The position numbers and the translations under genes were made by a program. From contig JAIENH010000615.1 of NCBI GenBank assembly GCA_019751475.1, positions 1 through 9,294 on the forward strand: a stretch of DNA of 9,294 nucleotides. Direction: 5' to 3'. The DNA comes from Cyclobacteriaceae bacterium (GTDB lineage Bacteria > Bacteroidota > Bacteroidia > Cytophagales > Cyclobacteriaceae). The notes under the pieces were generated by a model that saw only the letters and a program-made list of their open reading frames with translations, was not told the DNA's origin and searched no databases. Shown here in pieces: positions 6,542 to 9,294 of this stretch; the stretch's first letter is position 1, and the number at the start of each line of letters is the position of its first letter.

Positions 6542-7345
6542 TCACTTTAAAAGATCATCCACCTTTCTGATAAATTCCGTGGGATAAAGTATAGGAGCCA
6601 TCAAATGATTGCCGACATACATCCACATTTCTTTTTTTGTGGTTGCATTTTTAAATACAGTCTCGGCTTGCGAAAAGGGAACGTCTTTGTCTTCTTTGCT
6701 ATGAATAAATAAAACGGGCAATGTTTTAATGGCTTTGATGCTCTCCTTTGCGGAATAAGGTGAGGGCAGATACTGTTTGATCATTTCACGTTGAGCTTCT
6801 GGTGAGCCGGCTGCGGCAATGTCTGTAAACGAGCTAATCGTGCCATCTAATATTAATGCACTTAACTTGTCTTGATTATCGGCCGCGATTTTGGCGGCTA
6901 TCTGTGTGCCCATCGATGAGCCGTAAACTATTATTTTTGTTCCAGCTATTTCTTTCATAACCAATGCTGAGTTAAGGATAATTTGAGCGTCACTTGCAAT
7001 ACCCAAATGTGTTGGCTTGCCGGAAGATTTTCCATACCCTCTGAAGTCAACCATATAAGCTTGATATCCGTCTTTCACCAAGGGCATTACAAATTTCACG
7101 TACCGCGATACGTTTCCTCCTGCGCCATGAAAATAGATAACCGTTGCCTTTGCTTTCTTTAAAGCGGAAGGAATGAGTATTGTATTTAAAGTATCTTTTT
7201 CAATGAAGACATTTATTTCTTTAAACTTTATGGAGTCCATGACCGGATCCCATTTTTTAGAAGGATAATAGAACTTGTCATCCATCTGAGCGAATACGAA
7301 ATGGGTAGATACAGTAAACAAAATAAGAATCAGTGTTTTTTTCAT
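6542..7345 (-). CDS. Secreted alpha/beta hydrolase with complete catalytic triad
   Basis: This is a 267-residue protein. Residues 1-19 are a clear signal peptide (M-K-K, hydrophobic core, V-F-A before Gln20), placing the enzyme in the periplasm or outside the cell. Landmarks in order are the oxyanion loop Y-F-H-G-A-G-G-N (71-78), D-F-R-G-Y-G-K-S-S-G (100-109), the nucleophile elbow G-S-S-M-G (142-146, Ser144), A-L-I-L-D-G (163-168), the acid Asp219 in S-K-E-D-K-D-V-P-F, and His247 in V-G-N-H-L-M-A-P. This is the arrangement of the serine aminopeptidase S33-like/ABHD17-like hydrolases, which act on esters, acyl groups or small peptides. The exact substrate cannot be assigned. It shares the fold with the hydrolase two genes downstream but differs in motif and cap, so it is not a recent duplicate. 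It is the first gene of the tight four-gene cluster, and the 106-base gap before it is the best place for the operon promoter. Confidence 0.88.
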   Translation of the reverse strand: MKKTLILILFTVSTHFVFAQMDDKFYYPSKKWDPVMDSIKFKEINVFIEKDTLNTILIPSALKKAKATVIYFHGAGGNVSRYVKFVMPLVKDGYQAYMVDFRGYGKSSGKPTHLGIASDAQIILNSALVMKEIAGTKIIVYGSSMGTQIAAKIAADNQDKLSALILDGTISSFTDIAAAGSPEAQREMIKQYLPSPYSAKESIKAIKTLPVLFIHSKEDKDVPFSQAETVFKNATTKKEMWMYVGNHLMAPILYPTEFIRKVDDLLK

Positions 7346-7451
7346 GGTTGCTGTTTTAATTGATTGGGTTGATTGGATTTAGTAAAATTTAAAACTGTTG
7401 AGTATAATTTTATTTGTTTCTGGTCTTGATGCCTGTTTGAAATGCACCCGT
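7346..7451 (-). promoter_or_regulatory. Probable promoter/leader region of the hydrolase operon
   Basis: This 106-base, AT-rich gap is the only sizeable space between the minus-strand genes, so it most likely holds the promoter of the hydrolase operon. A TTATACT-like hexamer lies around 7400-7407 when read on the minus strand, but I see no convincing Bacteroidota -33/-7 pair (TTTG with TAnnTTTG), so no precise promoter is called. An exact direct repeat, TTGATTGG twice with one base between (7360-7367 and 7369-7376), lies 15 bases upstream of the start codon. No strong hairpin follows the receptor stop, so readthrough from the receptor gene is possible. Confidence 0.4.
7360..7376. repeat. Short direct repeat TTGATTGG x2 upstream of the hydrolase start
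   Basis: TTGATTGG occurs at 7360-7367 and again at 7369-7376, separated by a single G; a nine-base period is slightly less than one helix turn. It lies in the presumed untranslated leader just upstream of the ATG at 7345. It may be a regulator or ribosome-related element or simply a low-complexity coincidence. Confidence 0.6.
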
Positions 7452-9294
7452 TTAAAATTCTATTCGGTAGCTAAGCACAGGAATCAACTTCAATCCTTTT
7501 GACTGAAGGATGGCTCCGTTCTCGTAGAAATCATTCAATACATTTCCCCGATTGGTCAAGTTTTGAACATCCAATCGCCACTCACTGGTATGCTTGCCTT
7601 TGTTTCTTCGATAGCTCAACTGTAAATCTATTCTGAAATGGTCGGGGTAACGTTTGGCATAGATTTCAGTTGATGATCTTACCTCACTATTTGCTTGTCG
7701 GGAAGCTACAAGATCAATCGGAGTATAGCGTTTGTTTCCAGCATAGCCGACTTTGGTATTGATTCCAAAAATATTATTCTTTCCGTTGATTCCAACATTA
7801 AACTCTTTTCCGGCTAAAAAATTCAATGAAAAATTTCCGTTGAATCGTGAATTTCTCTCTATGCCATCGGCAGCTTTATAGGTCGATTCATAAATAGAGG
7901 CATTCATCATATAATAAAATTGATTGGTGAACTTTCTTTCTAGTGTTAATTCTATGCCATAGTTGGGTCCCGTTCCCTGATTGATGAGTTTAATAGGTGA
8001 ATACCCTTCCGTTACGTTAATGGTAGAGAACGGAAATGATTTGTCGGCAGCGATGGGAACATTGAAAAGATGCTGGTAGTAAATTTCAGACTTAAAATAG
8101 AGAGATTCATTTATTTGCCGATCAAAGCCAAGCACATAGTGATTTGATTTAGTGAGGCCGAGATGACGATTGTAGCTAACCGATGAGAGATCTGGGTTAA
8201 AGTATTTTCCCAAGTAATATTCCAGCGACTCCATGCGACTATGAAGGCCATACCCAAGAGAGAAAGAATTTTTGGATGTAAATTGCCATTTCAAACTCGA
8301 CCTTGGCTCCACCGATGATTCTCCGGTTAAATCAAACCTGAAAAAATGGAATCCATTCACTAAGCTTAGACTATTGCTCACTCTATATTTCCAAGAGAAG
8401 TAGGTTTGGATGGTACTGGAAGACCCGGCATCACCTAAAATTTCGAATTTGTTAAGTGGGGGATTTCCAAGAGGATTGGTGAGCTTGTTGGAATAATTAA
8501 AATTTAATCTAGTGATCGTGCCTCCTGCTTCGATTACATGATGAGCGTTTATTTTTTTATTTAAAAGTAACGAAGCACGATAAAAAGATTTTTCAAATTT
8601 TTTGTTGCTTTTAATGCTTGAAACCCCAAATGTTTGTTCTGCATCACCAATTACTCCAGTGCCGGATACCGATAGTGTGCTCCGCAGAAATGCGCTAGAG
8701 CCAAGAGAAAATTGATGTGAAAGCCCGACCACGCCCATATTATAGTTCTCCACATCTATCATATCGGTTGAATTTCGCTTTTGACTGCTCGCACCACCGA
8801 GCCCAAAAATCGAAAACGTACCGAGGACCCGCGTAGGAAAATTTAATTTGAGAGAAAGGTCTTGGAATATATTTGACTCGCCATCATTTAATATTTGAAG
8901 ACCTAACTTTGTGAGAATGCCCAGTGTAGAGTAGCGATAATTGAAAAGATAAGAGCCGCGTTTGCCTTTTGTAAATGGCCCCTCAGCCGATACATCCGCA
9001 CCAAGAAATCCTAACTGAACGGTTCTTTCAGGCTTTTCATTATTGCCCCTTCTCAATCGGATGTCAAAAACGCCTGAAGTTGCATTTCCATATTGAGGTG
9101 CAAAGGCTCCGGTGAAAAAGTCGGAGCGAGAGACCACTTGTGTACTAAACATGCTGATGCCCCCGCTGGAAGCCCCTTCTGTAGAAAAATGATTGGGGCT
9201 GGGTATTTCCACACCGTCCAGCTTCCATAAGATCCCGCGAGGTGTATTTCCGCGCACGATTATTTCGTTGCCATTGTCATTTGAGTTGACCACT
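7452..9294 (-). CDS. TonB-dependent outer-membrane receptor (5' truncated)
   Basis: The C-terminal ~613 residues are present. The frame runs out of the window at 9294, and the GTG at 9293-9291 is an internal Val, not a start. The visible part opens in the plug domain (G-N-E-I-I-V-R-G-N, then L-D-G-V-E-I-P-S-P-N-H-F), followed by S-G-V-F-D-I-R-L-R-R-G-N and E-G-P-F-T-K-G-K-R-G-S-Y-L-F-N-Y-R-Y-S, typical of the plug-to-barrel transition. The rest is alternating amphipathic beta strands of the 22-stranded barrel, with aromatic girdles such as Y-Y-M-M-N-A-S-I-Y-E. It ends V-L-S-Y-R-I-E-F, the terminal Phe recognised by the BAM machinery. The missing N-terminus probably carries a signal peptide and a carboxypeptidase-regulatory-like domain, as in related Bacteroidota receptors; this is inferred. 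It is shorter than typical SusC and no SusD partner follows, so it is probably not a glycan utilisation pair. The imported substrate (siderophore, cobalamin, peptide or other) cannot be read. It is followed by the secreted hydrolases on the same strand. Confidence 0.92.
   Translation of the reverse strand, partial: VVNSNDNGNEIIVRGNTPRGILWKLDGVEIPSPNHFSTEGASSGGISMFSTQVVSRSDFFTGAFAPQYGNATSGVFDIRLRRGNNEKPERTVQLGFLGADVSAEGPFTKGKRGSYLFNYRYSTLGILTKLGLQILNDGESNIFQDLSLKLNFPTRVLGTFSIFGLGGASSQKRNSTDMIDVENYNMGVVGLSHQFSLGSSAFLRSTLSVSGTGVIGDAEQTFGVSSIKSNKKFEKSFYRASLLLNKKINAHHVIEAGGTITRLNFNYSNKLTNPLGNPPLNKFEILGDAGSSSTIQTYFSWKYRVSNSLSLVNGFHFFRFDLTGESSVEPRSSLKWQFTSKNSFSLGYGLHSRMESLEYYLGKYFNPDLSSVSYNRHLGLTKSNHYVLGFDRQINESLYFKSEIYYQHLFNVPIAADKSFPFSTINVTEGYSPIKLINQGTGPNYGIELTLERKFTNQFYYMMNASIYESTYKAADGIERNSRFNGNFSLNFLAGKEFNVGINGKNNIFGINTKVGYAGNKRYTPIDLVASRQANSEVRSSTEIYAKRYPDHFRIDLQLSYRRNKGKHTSEWRLDVQNLTNRGNVLNDFYENGAILQSKGLKLIPVLSYRIEF

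Noticed and set aside
4152..7345. An anti-phage defence or toxin-antitoxin operon
   Set aside because: Three of four products have signal peptides and ordinary hydrolase motifs; there is no nuclease, helicase, reverse transcriptase or small toxin-antitoxin pair.
7383..7412. TAAAATT/AATTTTA inverted repeat after the receptor gene as a terminator
   Set aside because: All pairs are A-T, the loop is 16 bases, and no T-tract follows on the minus strand; it is too weak to call.
9291..9293. GTG as the start of the TonB receptor
   Set aside because: It encodes an internal Val just before the conserved plug motif; a receptor needs a signal peptide and the first part of the plug upstream.

Overview
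The window looks like Bacteroidota DNA, possibly Cytophagales-like, although the genus cannot be named from sequence alone. Three signs point there: a type IX secretion (T9SS) C-terminal sorting domain on a giant secreted protein, a TonB-dependent receptor ending in the Y-R-I-E-F outer-membrane signature, and genes without clear Shine-Dalgarno sequences. Nothing indicates a phage, an insertion sequence, a CRISPR array, or tRNA or rRNA genes.

Layout: bases 1-4080 (+) hold the 3' part of one very large modular extracellular protein, at least 1359 residues, whose frame is open to the first base. It begins inside a DUF4832-like domain. It continues with five tandem beta-rich repeats of a DGxxxDW / NTDNxSxTGY / GADYLIQNG type and three tandem H-type-lectin-like repeats, and ends in a T9SS sorting domain. 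A compact hairpin at 4097-4130 lies between it and the convergent minus-strand genes and can serve as a terminator on both strands.

From 9294 down to 4152 every gene is on the minus strand. In transcription order these are: a 5'-truncated TonB-dependent receptor (9294-7452); after a 106-base gap, a secreted alpha/beta hydrolase with a full catalytic triad (7345-6542); a SAP + DUF6434 protein (6528-5932); a second secreted alpha/beta hydrolase with a degenerate nucleophile elbow (5894-4977); and a secreted Ntn-type linear amide C-N hydrolase of the choloylglycine hydrolase/penicillin acylase kind (4961-4152). The last four are separated by only 13, 37 and 15 bases and are probably one operon.

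Inference: three of the four operon products carry signal peptides and hydrolytic folds, so the cluster may process or detoxify small esters or amides in the periplasm, next to an outer-membrane importer. The cytoplasmic SAP-DUF6434 protein is the odd member. No convincing new defence or mobile system is seen. The most interesting items are the architecture of the giant protein, the signal-peptidase-exposed catalytic cysteine of the Ntn hydrolase, and the mixed operon.
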